NCBI RefSeq assembly: GCF_019104745.1
Contig: NZ_JAHRWL010000001.1
Span: 2,151,001-2,215,000, forward strand
DNA: 64,000 bases
Reading direction: 5' to 3'
Source: Thalassococcus arenae
GTDB taxonomy: Bacteria; Pseudomonadota; Alphaproteobacteria; Rhodobacterales; Rhodobacteraceae
This document shows positions 8,388-16,053 of this stretch, piece by piece. The number at the start of each line of letters is the position of its first letter. Position 1 is the first letter of the stretch. A program made the position numbers and the translations under genes. Below the pieces are notes generated by a model. It was not told the origin of the DNA. It made no database searches and saw only the letters and a program-made list of their open reading frames with translations.

Positions 8388-9404
8388 CTAGAGCGCGACG
8401 ATCTGTTTGCCGGTATTGCCGCCCTGCAGCATCGCGATGAAGGCGGCGGGGGCGTTTTCCAGCCCCTGCGCCACGTCCTCGAGATAGGCGATTTCACCCT
8501 TGGCGACCTTTGGCGTCATCTCGGCCAGGAATGCCGGGAAGTCGGCCCAATGGTCGAAGATGATCATGCCCGACACGCGCAGCCGCTTGACCAGGACCTG
8601 TCGCCAGACGGCGGGCAGGTGATCGGGCCCGCCGGTGTCCACCCCGCCATACCACGCGATGGTGCCGCAGACCACGATCCGCCCGTGGACGTTCATCAGC
8701 GGCAGGGTGGCGTGCAGCAACTTGCCGCCGACATTCTCCCAGTAGACGTCCACTCCGTCCGGCGCGGCTTCGGTGATCGCGGCGCGCAGGGATCGCGCGT
8801 CTTGATGCGCGCGGTGGTCGATGGCGGCGTCAAAGCCGAACGTGTCGCGGGCCAACGCGCATTTCTCGGGCCCGCCGGCGATGGCGATGGTGCGCAAGCC
8901 GCGTGCCTTGGCGATCTGGCCCACCATCGAGCCCACCGGCCCGGTGGCGGCGCCGACGACCAGCGTTTCGCCCGCCTTGAGATCGGCGAAACTGTTCAGC
9001 CCGGCCCAGGCGGTGAAACCCGGCATGCCCAGAACGCCAAGCGCGGTGGACGGCGGCAGCGCTTCGTCAAGCTTGCGCAATTCGCCCGCCTTCAGCACCG
9101 CGTGGCTGGACCAGCCGGTAATTCCCGTGACGAGATCGCCTTCGGCGAATCCCTTGGAGTTGGATGCCAGCACCCGGCCTACGCCCTGGCCCGTCATCAC
9201 CTCGCCCAGACCGACCGAAGGCGCATAGCTTTTGACGTCATCCATCCGACCGCGCATGTAGGGATCGAGCGACAGATGCGTCACGGCCACCAGCACCTCG
9301 CCATCGCCAGGCACGGGCATGTCGTCCGCCTCAAGCGCAAAGTCCTCGGGGACGGGCATGCCTTGCGGGCGGCGGGCCAGGGTGATCCGGTGCATCTGGG
9401 TCAT
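8388..9404 (-). CDS. NADPH-dependent alkenal/enone reductase of the zinc-independent MDR family (CurA/LTB4DH type)
   Basis: The 338-residue protein fits the leukotriene B4 12-hydroxydehydrogenase / CurA group, which reduces alpha,beta-unsaturated aldehydes and ketones with NADPH. Evidence: VTHLSLDPYMRGRM (family N-terminal signature), GMPGFTAWAGL, the cofactor loop VVGAATGPVGSMVGQIAKARG, FDAAIDHRA, VDVYWENVGG and VVCGTIAWYG. No zinc-ligand motif is seen. It lies alone on the minus strand, inserted between plus-strand acyl-CoA metabolism genes, and diverges from the acyl-CoA ligase across a 109-bp gap that must hold both promoters. Confidence 0.88.
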   Translation of the reverse strand: MTQMHRITLARRPQGMPVPEDFALEADDMPVPGDGEVLVAVTHLSLDPYMRGRMDDVKSYAPSVGLGEVMTGQGVGRVLASNSKGFAEGDLVTGITGWSSHAVLKAGELRKLDEALPPSTALGVLGMPGFTAWAGLNSFADLKAGETLVVGAATGPVGSMVGQIAKARGLRTIAIAGGPEKCALARDTFGFDAAIDHRAHQDARSLRAAITEAAPDGVDVYWENVGGKLLHATLPLMNVHGRIVVCGTIAWYGGVDTGGPDHLPAVWRQVLVKRLRVSGMIIFDHWADFPAFLAEMTPKVAKGEIAYLEDVAQGLENAPAAFIAMLQGGNTGKQIVAL

Positions 9405-9513
9405 GGGGCGTCTCCTTTGACGGTGGGTCCGGGACGATTGGCGCTTGCGCCTGTGGCTGCAACTTGGTCACCTAGATGAACGACGCAACCCGCAACGGCA
9501 AGGGGAGGGGCCA

Positions 9514-11142
9514 ATGCAGGGCATGATGATGCATATGCCGCTCAGGATCATCGATATCCTGGGCTATGCCGCCGAAGCGCATCCGGGCGCCGAAATCGTT
9601 TCGGTCCGCACCGAGGGCGATCTGCACCGCGAAACCTATGCCCAGGCCTACAAGCGCGCCGGGCAGCTTGCGCACGGGCTTGCCGGGTTGGGCGTGGGCG
9701 ACGGCGACCGCGTGGCGACGCTGGCCTGGAACGGCTACCGGCATTTCGAACTGTACTACGCGATTTCCGGCATGGGGGCGGTCTGTCACACGATCAACCC
9801 GCGGCTTTCGGCCGAACAGATGCTCTACATCATCACCCATGCCGAAGACCGCGTTCTGTGCCTCGACCTGACCTTTGTCCCGCTGGTCGAGGCGCTGGCG
9901 GATCAGTTGCCGGACGGCCTGCAGCTGGTGTTGATGACCGACCGCGCGTATATGCCTGACAGCGCGCTGGATTTTCTTTGCTACGAAGAGCTGCTGGCGG
10001 GTCGGCCCGCGACCTATGACTGGCCGGTGATGGACGAAAACGCCGCGGCCGGCCTTTGCTACACCTCGGGCACGACCGGCCATCCCAAGGGGGCGCTCTA
10101 TTCTCATCGATCGACCGTGCTGCACGCGCTTTCGGTGGCGCTGACCATCCCGCGCAGCCTGCACCAGGGCGCGCGCATCCTGCCCGTGGTGCCGATGTTC
10201 CACGTCAATTCCTGGGGCCTGCCCTATGCTGCGCCGCTGGTGGGTGCATCGCTGGTCATGCCGGGGGGCAAACTGGATGGGCCGTCGCTGTTCGACCTGA
10301 TGGAAAGCGAAGCGGTGACCGCCAGCTGGGGCGTGCCAACGGTCTGGCTGGGACTGCGCGCCGAGATCGAGGCGCGCGGCGCCAAACCCGCGGCGCTGGA
10401 CCAGGTGGTGATCGGCGGGTCTGCCGCGCCGCGGGCGATGATCGCCTTCTTCGAGGGCCTGGGCGTCGATGTCTGTCACGCCTGGGGCATGACGGAAATG
10501 AGCCCCGTCGGCACCCACGGCCAGTTGCCGCCCGCGATGCAGGAGCTGGACCGCGCGTCGATGCTGGACGCCAAGGCCAAGCAGGGCCGCAGGATGTTCG
10601 GGGTGGAAATGAAGATCGTCGGCGAGGATGGCGCGCGGCTGCCGCATGACGGCCAGGCGGTGGGCGAATTGTTCGTGCGCGGCAACGGCATCGTGTCGGG
10701 CTATTTCGCCAATCCCGAAGCCAGCGCCGCCGCGCTGGACGCCGAGGGCTGGTTCGGCACCGGCGACGTGGCCAGCATCGACGCGAACGGCTTTCTGAGC
10801 ATCCAGGACCGGTCCAAGGACCTGATCAAGTCGGGCGGCGAATGGATCAGCTCGATCGATCTGGAAAACATCGCCATGGCGCATCCCAACGTCGCCAATT
10901 GCGCGGTGATCGCCGTGCCGCATCCGAAATGGGATGAACGGCCGCTGCTGGTCGTGGTGCCCAAGGGTAACGCGCCCGCCCTGTCCGAAATCCACGCGCT
11001 GATGCTGGAACATGTGGCCAAGTGGCAATTGCCCGACGACATGGTGGTGGTCGACGAATTGCCGCTGACCGCGACCGGCAAGGTGTCGAAACTGACCCTG
11101 CGCCAAAGGTTCGGTGATCACGTGCTGCCCGATGTCGGCTGA
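9514..11142 (+). CDS. Acyl-CoA ligase (AMP-forming, DmdB/fatty-acid type)
   Basis: Adenylate-forming enzyme that activates a carboxylic acid to its CoA thioester, 542 residues. The P-loop LCYTSGTTGHPKG spans residues 181-193, followed by VPMFHVNSWGLPY, AWGMTEMSP, GWFGTGDVA and QDRSKDLIKSGGEWIS. The catalytic lysine lies in LTATGKVSK at the C terminus. The N-terminal region resembles medium-chain ligases that include 3-methylmercaptopropionate:CoA ligase DmdB, but substrate specificity is not readable. The start at ATG 9514 follows AAGGGGAGGGG; the upstream in-frame TTG at 9445 lacks that support. It overlaps the maoC-like gene by 11 nt and heads a five-gene acyl-CoA run. Confidence 0.93.
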   Translation: MQGMMMHMPLRIIDILGYAAEAHPGAEIVSVRTEGDLHRETYAQAYKRAGQLAHGLAGLGVGDGDRVATLAWNGYRHFELYYAISGMGAVCHTINPRLSAEQMLYIITHAEDRVLCLDLTFVPLVEALADQLPDGLQLVLMTDRAYMPDSALDFLCYEELLAGRPATYDWPVMDENAAAGLCYTSGTTGHPKGALYSHRSTVLHALSVALTIPRSLHQGARILPVVPMFHVNSWGLPYAAPLVGASLVMPGGKLDGPSLFDLMESEAVTASWGVPTVWLGLRAEIEARGAKPAALDQVVIGGSAAPRAMIAFFEGLGVDVCHAWGMTEMSPVGTHGQLPPAMQELDRASMLDAKAKQGRRMFGVEMKIVGEDGARLPHDGQAVGELFVRGNGIVSGYFANPEASAAALDAEGWFGTGDVASIDANGFLSIQDRSKDLIKSGGEWISSIDLENIAMAHPNVANCAVIAVPHPKWDERPLLVVVPKGNAPALSEIHALMLEHVAKWQLPDDMVVVDELPLTATGKVSKLTLRQRFGDHVLPDVG

Positions 11143-11581
11143 ACTGTTCCGGACGGCCTCGCCTGCCTGGTCGCGCTGGTACGTGATCGGCCAGGAGCGG
11201 ATGACCGCCTTTGCCGATGTGACCGAGGATTGGCAGTTCATCCATCTCGACACCGCCCGCATGGCGTCGCAGGGTGGCACCATCGCGCACGGGTTCCTGA
11301 CGCTGTCGATGCTGTCGGCCATGTCCTACGACGTGCAGCCCGATATTCCCGGCCTGACGGAATCGCTGAATTACGGCTTCGACCGTATCCGGTTCGTGCA
11401 TCCGGTCCGGGCAGGGCAAAAGGTGCGGGCGCGCTTTGAATGCGGCGATGTGCGTGAAAAACCGGGTCGGTACGATGTGACCTGGCACGTGACCGTCGAG
11501 ATCGACGGCCAGGACAAGCCCGCGCTGGTCGCGGACTGGATCAACACGTTTCTGGTAGAGACAGGGCAGCCCCGGGCGTGA
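11132..11581 (+). CDS. MaoC-like hot-dog fold hydratase
   Basis: Predicted (R)-specific enoyl-CoA hydratase-type protein of 149 residues. The hydratase-2 signature is visible in DWQFIHLDTARMASQGG followed by TIAHGFLTLSML, with Asp33 and His38 as the likely catalytic pair. ATG 11132 lies inside the ligase gene's end, so translation is probably coupled; GTG 11114 is a less likely alternative. Substrate unknown; the neighbouring ligase and dehydrogenase suggest an enoyl-CoA intermediate. Confidence 0.85.
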   Translation: MSAELFRTASPAWSRWYVIGQERMTAFADVTEDWQFIHLDTARMASQGGTIAHGFLTLSMLSAMSYDVQPDIPGLTESLNYGFDRIRFVHPVRAGQKVRARFECGDVREKPGRYDVTWHVTVEIDGQDKPALVADWINTFLVETGQPRA

Positions 11582-11604
11582 CCCGGGGTCTTGCAGGGCA
11601 TGAG

Positions 11605-11625
11605 GTCCCGGATCGTGTCCGGGAC
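11605..11625. repeat. Palindromic intercistronic element
   Basis: GTCCCGGA (11605-11612) and TCCGGGAC (11618-11625) form a perfect 8-bp stem with loop TCGTG. It resembles the element at 42667-42689 in having a TC-rich pentaloop and a C/G-only core. It lies in the 66-nt gap between the hydratase and dehydrogenase genes. Confidence 0.6.
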
Positions 11626-11647
11626 GGCGTAGAGAAAGGTGGATGAG

Positions 11648-12883
11648 ATGGACCTTGGGATGTCGGAGCGGGTCAAGCCGCTGGTCGAAAAGGTTCGGCG
11701 CATGGTCGAGGACGAGATCGCGCCGCTGGATGTTGAATTCCACGCCGAGGTGGGCAGGCATCCTTCGGGCGACCGGTTCCGGCACACCGAGCGGCAGCTG
11801 GAGATCCTCGACGGGCTCAAGGCCAAGGCCCGCGAACGTGGCCTTTGGAATTTTTGGCTGACCGGCAGCGACAAGGGATATGGCCTGTCCACCGTCGAAT
11901 ACGCCTACCTGGCCGAGGAAATGGGCAAGGTCGGCATCGCGGCGGAAGTGTTCAATTGCAACGCCCCCGATACCGGCAACATGGAAGTGCTGGAACGCTA
12001 CGGCGACGGGTGGATGAAAGATCGCTGGTTGACGCCGTTGCTGGCGGGCGAGATCCGGTCGGCCTACGTGATGACCGAACCGGGCACGGCCAGTTCGGAC
12101 GCGGCGCAACTGGCCTTCACGGCGCGGCGCGACGGCGACGAATTCGTCCTGAACGGCGAGAAATGGTGGATCTCAGGCGCCGGCGATCCGCGCTGCGCGC
12201 TGTATATCCTGATGGCTTGCACCGATCCGGACGCGGCCAAGCACGCGCGCCACACGATGTTCGTGATGGATGCCGATACGCCCGGCATCGAAGTGCTGCG
12301 GCCGATGCAGGTTTTCGGCCAGGACGACGCGCCGCATGGGCACATGCATATCCGGTTCACCGATGTGCGGGTGCCCGCCAGGAACATCGTGCTGGGCGAA
12401 GGGCGCGGTTTCGAAGTGGCGCAAGGCCGGTTGGGGCCGGGCCGCATCCACCATTGCATGCGCGCCATCGGCCAGGCGGAGAAAGCGCTGGAAATGATGT
12501 GCCGTCGCGGCATGGCACGCGAAGCCTTCGGCAAGCGGATCATCGAGCTGGGTGCCAATTACGACATCATCGCCAATGCAAGGATGGAGATCGAGATGGC
12601 GCGCCTGCTGTGCCTCAAGGCCGCCTGGATGATGGATACGGCCGGCGTACGCGCGGCGCAGCCGTGGATTTCCAAGATCAAGGTGGTGGCGCCGCTGATG
12701 GCGGGCAAGGTGGTCGACGAGGCGATGCAGCTGCACGGCGCCGCGGGGATCAGCCAGGATTTCGGATTGGCCGGCATGTGGACGCATATCCGCACACTGC
12801 GCTTCGCCGATGGCCCCGACGCCGTGCACCGCCGCCAGGTGGCGCGGGCGGAATTGCGCAAATACTCCAACGACCGGGGCTGA
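11648..12883 (+). CDS. Acyl-CoA dehydrogenase, ACAD10/11-like
   Basis: FAD-dependent acyl-CoA dehydrogenase family protein of 411 residues. Visible: the N-terminal helical domain; AYVMTEPGTASSDAAQL (flavin/substrate loop); EKWWISGAGD; RIHHCMRAIGQAEKALEMM; and AMQLHGAAGISQDF. At the position of the usual catalytic glutamate (YEGT in short- and medium-chain enzymes) it reads FADGPD, with Asp388. That is the pattern I associate with the ACAD10/ACAD11 clade. An APH-like kinase gene follows directly; in human ACAD10/11 the two domains are fused. The start at ATG 11648 is chosen because AAAGGTGG precedes it; GTG 11639 is possible. Confidence 0.88.
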   Translation: MDLGMSERVKPLVEKVRRMVEDEIAPLDVEFHAEVGRHPSGDRFRHTERQLEILDGLKAKARERGLWNFWLTGSDKGYGLSTVEYAYLAEEMGKVGIAAEVFNCNAPDTGNMEVLERYGDGWMKDRWLTPLLAGEIRSAYVMTEPGTASSDAAQLAFTARRDGDEFVLNGEKWWISGAGDPRCALYILMACTDPDAAKHARHTMFVMDADTPGIEVLRPMQVFGQDDAPHGHMHIRFTDVRVPARNIVLGEGRGFEVAQGRLGPGRIHHCMRAIGQAEKALEMMCRRGMAREAFGKRIIELGANYDIIANARMEIEMARLLCLKAAWMMDTAGVRAAQPWISKIKVVAPLMAGKVVDEAMQLHGAAGISQDFGLAGMWTHIRTLRFADGPDAVHRRQVARAELRKYSNDRG

Positions 12884-12901
12884 CGACGCGGCCGGATTCT
12901 T

Positions 12902-12927
12902 GCGTATTTTTGAAAGAGAAGAAGGGG
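12902..12927 (+). repeat. Intergenic repeat, copy 1
   Basis: This purine-rich element, GCGTATTT..GAAAGAGAAGAAGGG, matches 27272-27297 at about 23 of 26 positions. Both copies sit just after a stop codon. Here it provides the ribosome-binding region of the kinase gene. Confidence 0.6.
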
Positions 12928-12934
12928 CGGGGCG

Positions 12935-13948
12935 ATGGATCTGAACGCGGTCGCCGAATGGATGGCACGGCATGTCGACGGTTTCGCCGGTCCGCTGCGG
13001 GCGACCAAGTTCGAAATCGGTCAGTCCAACCCGACCTACCGGCTGGACAGCCCTTCGGGGTCTTACGTGTTGCGCCGCAAGCCGAGCGGGCAATTGCTGA
13101 AATCCGCCCATGCCGTGGATCGCGAGTTTCGCGTGCAAAAGGCCCTGGCCGGAACGGATGTGCCGGTGCCGAGGATGCTGGCACTGTGCGAGGACGAGGC
13201 CGTGATCGGCGCGATGTTCTACGTCATGGAGCATGTCGCGGGTCGCAACATCGCCGATCCATCGATGCCGGACGAGACGCCGGATAGCCGAGCCGCGATC
13301 ATCGACGAGATGAACCGCGTTCTGGCGGCGATCCACGATGTCGACCTTGTTGCGACGGGGTTGTCGGATTTCGGCCCGCCGGGGCACTACTACGAGCGTC
13401 AGCTGGTGCGCTGGACCAAGCAATACAAGGCTTCCGAGACCGAGGAGATCGCCGAAATCGAGGGTCTGATCGACTGGCTGGGCGCGCAGATGCCGCCCGA
13501 TGACGGAAACCGCACACTGGTTCATGGGGATTTCCGCATCGACAACCTGCTGTTCGCCGCCGATGGCCCGGCCTGCCGCGCCGTGCTGGATTGGGAACTG
13601 TCGACGCTGGGCCATCCCTTTGCCGATCTGGCCGGCGTCATCATGCAATGGCAGTTGCCGCCCGGCATGCAGGGGCGCGGCCTTGCCGGGATCGACCGCA
13701 AGGCGGCGGGCCTGCCGGACGATGCCGCCTTCGTCGCACGATACTGCGCCCGCCGGGGCCTGACGGTGCCCGGCAATTTCGGCTATTACCTCGCCTTCGC
13801 CTTCTTTCGGATGGCGGCGATCCTGCAAGGCGTCAAGAAACGGGCGCTGGATGGCAATGCCTCGAACCCTGAAAAGGCGTTGCAACTGGGTGCCTTCGTT
13901 CCGCATTTCGCTTCGCTCGGGCTGAAATCCCGCGACTGGCATGGATGA
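12935..13948 (+). CDS. Aminoglycoside-phosphotransferase-like kinase of the ACAD10/11-associated family
   Basis: Small-molecule kinase fold, 337 residues. Lys49 (YVLRRKPSG) is the likely ATP-binding lysine, the catalytic loop is VHGDFRIDN (His197, Asp199, Asn204), and the metal-binding motif is LDWE (Asp219). Close relatives in this fold include the kinase domain of human ACAD10/11 and Pseudomonas LvaA, which phosphorylate the 4-hydroxyl of 4-hydroxyacyl-CoA. Antibiotic resistance is therefore unlikely. It sits 51 nt after the matching dehydrogenase gene and overlaps the thioesterase gene by 8 nt. The substrate is inference. Confidence 0.85.
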   Translation: MDLNAVAEWMARHVDGFAGPLRATKFEIGQSNPTYRLDSPSGSYVLRRKPSGQLLKSAHAVDREFRVQKALAGTDVPVPRMLALCEDEAVIGAMFYVMEHVAGRNIADPSMPDETPDSRAAIIDEMNRVLAAIHDVDLVATGLSDFGPPGHYYERQLVRWTKQYKASETEEIAEIEGLIDWLGAQMPPDDGNRTLVHGDFRIDNLLFAADGPACRAVLDWELSTLGHPFADLAGVIMQWQLPPGMQGRGLAGIDRKAAGLPDDAAFVARYCARRGLTVPGNFGYYLAFAFFRMAAILQGVKKRALDGNASNPEKALQLGAFVPHFASLGLKSRDWHG

Positions 13949-14342
13949 GCGGTTCCGCGAAGCGCCCTATGCCTTCGGCGCGCATATGGGTTGGCGGATG
14001 CTGGACTGGTCCGAGGGCTATGCGCGGTTCGAACTGCCGATCGCGCCGCATGTGCTGAACCGACACGGCAACCCGCATGGCGGCGCGCATGCGGCCTTGC
14101 TGGACACGGTCATGGGCTATGCCGGCTGCTGGACGGGCGATCCCGACCGACCGCAAATGTGCCTGACGCTGGCGCTGACCGTGCAATACCTGTCGCGCCC
14201 TCTGGGGCGGGTCTTCATCGCCGAAGGTTTCAAGACCGGTGGCGGCAGGTCGACGTTTTTCGCGGAGGGTGCCATCAAGGACGAGACCGGTGAACTGATC
14301 GCCAAGGGCACCGGCACGTTCCGCTACCGCAAGACGGCCTGA
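13941..14342 (+). CDS. PaaI-family hot-dog thioesterase
   Basis: Predicted acyl-CoA thioesterase of 133 residues. NRHGNPHGGAHAALLDTVMGYA carries the HGG motif and the catalytic acidic residue of PaaI/4HBT-type hot-dog enzymes. TVQYLSRPLGRVFIAEG and GTGTFRYRK are typical C-terminal strands. It overlaps the kinase gene by 8 nt, so it belongs to the same operon and probably releases CoA or relieves dead-end thioesters. Confidence 0.87.
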   Translation: MDERFREAPYAFGAHMGWRMLDWSEGYARFELPIAPHVLNRHGNPHGGAHAALLDTVMGYAGCWTGDPDRPQMCLTLALTVQYLSRPLGRVFIAEGFKTGGGRSTFFAEGAIKDETGELIAKGTGTFRYRKTA

Positions 14343-14376
14343 TCCTTCATCTTGCCCGACAAACTCCGGGGTGAAT

Positions 14377-14408
14377 GGCGGCTTTGCCGCCAGAGGGGCT
14401 GGCCCCTC
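14377..14408. terminator. Hairpin pair between convergent genes
   Basis: GGCGGC/GCCGCC (14377-14391, loop TTT) and GAGGGGC/GCCCCTC (14393-14408) lie between the thioesterase and rpe stops. Neither has a T-tract, so a bidirectional termination role is only suggested by position. Confidence 0.3.
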
Positions 14409-15093
14409 AGCCCGCCCTGACGCTTTCGCGGATCGCCCGGATGTTGGCGCCATAGGGGGCCGGATCGCCGACGGAACCGCCACGGAACACCGCCGACCCG
14501 GCCACCAGCACATCGGCGCCTGCTGCGGCCACCAGCGGCGCGGTTTTGGGATCCACCCCACCGTCGATCTCGATATGCACGGGCCGGTCGCCGATCATCG
14601 ACCGAAGGTCGGCCACCTTGGTCACGCAGGCGCCGATGAAGCTCTGTCCGCCGAAGCCCGGGTTCACCGTCATCACGCAGACGAGGTCGATGAGTTCCAG
14701 CAGCGGCTCGACGGCCGCGGCGGGCGTGCCCGGGTTCAGCGCCACACCGGCCTTCATCCCCGCGCCGCGGATCGCCTGAAGCGTGCGGTGGATATGCGGG
14801 CCGGCCTCGACATGGGCCGTCAGGATGTCGGCGCCGGCATCGGCGAAGGCGTCGATATAGGGATCGACCGGTGCGATCATCAGGTGCACGTCCATCACGG
14901 TGGTGATGTGCTTGCGGATGGCCTTGACCAGCGGCGGGCCGAAGGTGAGGTTGGGCACGAAATGCCCGTCCATCACGTCGACATGGATCCAGTCGGCACC
15001 TTGCGCCTCGACCGCGGCGATCTCGCGGCCGAAATCGGCGAAATCGGCGGACAGGATCGACGGCGCGATTTTCAGGGAACGGTCGAAGGGCAT
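14407..15093 (-). CDS. rpe: Ribulose-phosphate 3-epimerase
   Basis: Interconverts ribulose 5-phosphate and xylulose 5-phosphate in the pentose phosphate pathway. The 228-residue TIM barrel begins with KIAPSILSADFADFGREI. It carries the metal-binding HVDVMDGHFVPNLTFGP, DVHLMI, ALNPGT, VMTVNPGFGGQSF and EIDGGV motifs, all family signatures. ATG 15093 is the right start; the open frame extends further upstream but that part reads as ghrA antisense. It is the last gene of the mre-rodA-ghrA-rpe minus-strand run, 23 nt after ghrA. Confidence 0.96.
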   Translation of the reverse strand: MPFDRSLKIAPSILSADFADFGREIAAVEAQGADWIHVDVMDGHFVPNLTFGPPLVKAIRKHITTVMDVHLMIAPVDPYIDAFADAGADILTAHVEAGPHIHRTLQAIRGAGMKAGVALNPGTPAAAVEPLLELIDLVCVMTVNPGFGGQSFIGACVTKVADLRSMIGDRPVHIEIDGGVDPKTAPLVAAAGADVLVAGSAVFRGGSVGDPAPYGANIRAIRESVRAG

Positions 15094-15116
15094 GGCGGGT
15101 CTCCTTTGGTCCCGGC

Positions 15117-16052
15117 TTAGTAGCCCGCCGCGCGATCCACAAGGTGCAGGAACGGCGCACCGGCCTCGCCGCGGCGGATATTCTCGGCCACCACGCGCGC
15201 GGCCGGCGCGATGCGGGTCTCCGAGGCGATATGCGGGGTCACGGTGACGCGCGGATGGGCCCAGAACGGGTGCCCGCGAGGCAGCGGTTCGGTGCGGAAG
15301 ACATCCAGCGTCGCATGACCGACCTGGCCGCCATCGAGCGCCGCCAGCAGCGCCTCGTCGTCGATCAGCGTGCCGCGGCCGGGATTGAGGATGAAAGCGC
15401 CCGGTGCCAGCAAAGCCAGCCGTTCCGCGTTCAGCAGGTTCCGTGTGGCCGGCGTGTCGGGCAACAGCAGCACCACCACCTGCGCACCGCGCAGCGCCTT
15501 GTCCAACCCGTCCGCCCCGTGCAGGCATCTCAGACCGTCCAGCTGTTTCGCGGTCCGGCTCCAGCCCGTGACCGGAAAGCCCAGCCGCGCCAGCGCCTGC
15601 CCGCAGGCCGCGCCCAGCACGCCCAGTCCCAGCACCGTGACCGGCCTGTCGCTTGCCAGCGGCGGCGCCTTGGCCCGCCAGACATGGCCGGGATTGATGA
15701 TATGCGCGTCCATGCCCAGGTGATGGCGCAGCGCGTGGCCCGTGACCCATTCGACCATGCCCTGTGTCAGGCCTTCGTCGTCGACCATGCGCGCCAGCGG
15801 CACGGTCAGGGTCTTGTTGCCGACCACGCCTTCCACCCCGGCCCAGAGGTTCAGCACCGCCTTGAGCCGTGGAAAGACGCTGAAATCCTGCAATTCGCTG
15901 TCGGGGGCGTAGACGATGTATTCGACGGTTTCCCTTGGCAGATCGGTTGCGAGTTCACAGGCGATCCCTGCCGCCTCCAACGCTTCGCGCAGCGGTGCTT
16001 CGTAGAGCCGCCAGCGCTTGTCGCCCGCTGCGAACAAGACCTGCGCCACCAT
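15117..16052 (-). CDS. ghrA: Glyoxylate/hydroxypyruvate reductase A
   Basis: D-2-hydroxyacid dehydrogenase family enzyme of 311 residues, reducing glyoxylate or hydroxypyruvate with NAD(P)H. Visible: NLWAGVEGV in the catalytic domain; Rossmann loop VTVLGLGVLGAACGQALARLGF; LLPDTPATRNLLN; LNPGRGTLIDDEAL with the substrate-binding Arg; HATLDVFRTEPLP; and the catalytic VTPHIAS histidine. It starts 1 nt after the rodA stop codon, so it is co-transcribed with the cell-shape genes although functionally unrelated to them. Confidence 0.9.
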   Translation of the reverse strand: MVAQVLFAAGDKRWRLYEAPLREALEAAGIACELATDLPRETVEYIVYAPDSELQDFSVFPRLKAVLNLWAGVEGVVGNKTLTVPLARMVDDEGLTQGMVEWVTGHALRHHLGMDAHIINPGHVWRAKAPPLASDRPVTVLGLGVLGAACGQALARLGFPVTGWSRTAKQLDGLRCLHGADGLDKALRGAQVVVLLLPDTPATRNLLNAERLALLAPGAFILNPGRGTLIDDEALLAALDGGQVGHATLDVFRTEPLPRGHPFWAHPRVTVTPHIASETRIAPAARVVAENIRRGEAGAPFLHLVDRAAGY

Positions 16053-16053
16053 C

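Noticed and set aside
9514-11142. Assignment as dmdB of DMSP demethylation
   Set aside because: The ligase resembles the DmdB group, but no dmdC- or dmdD-specific signature is visible nearby. Substrate cannot be decided from sequence.
12935-13948. Aminoglycoside resistance gene
   Set aside because: The phosphotransferase fold is present, but it sits next to an ACAD10/11-like dehydrogenase and CoA genes, the context of metabolic kinases.
14407-15750. Extension of rpe to 447 residues
   Set aside because: The N-terminal 219 residues are out of frame with ghrA and carry no family signal. The barrel starts at ATG 15093.
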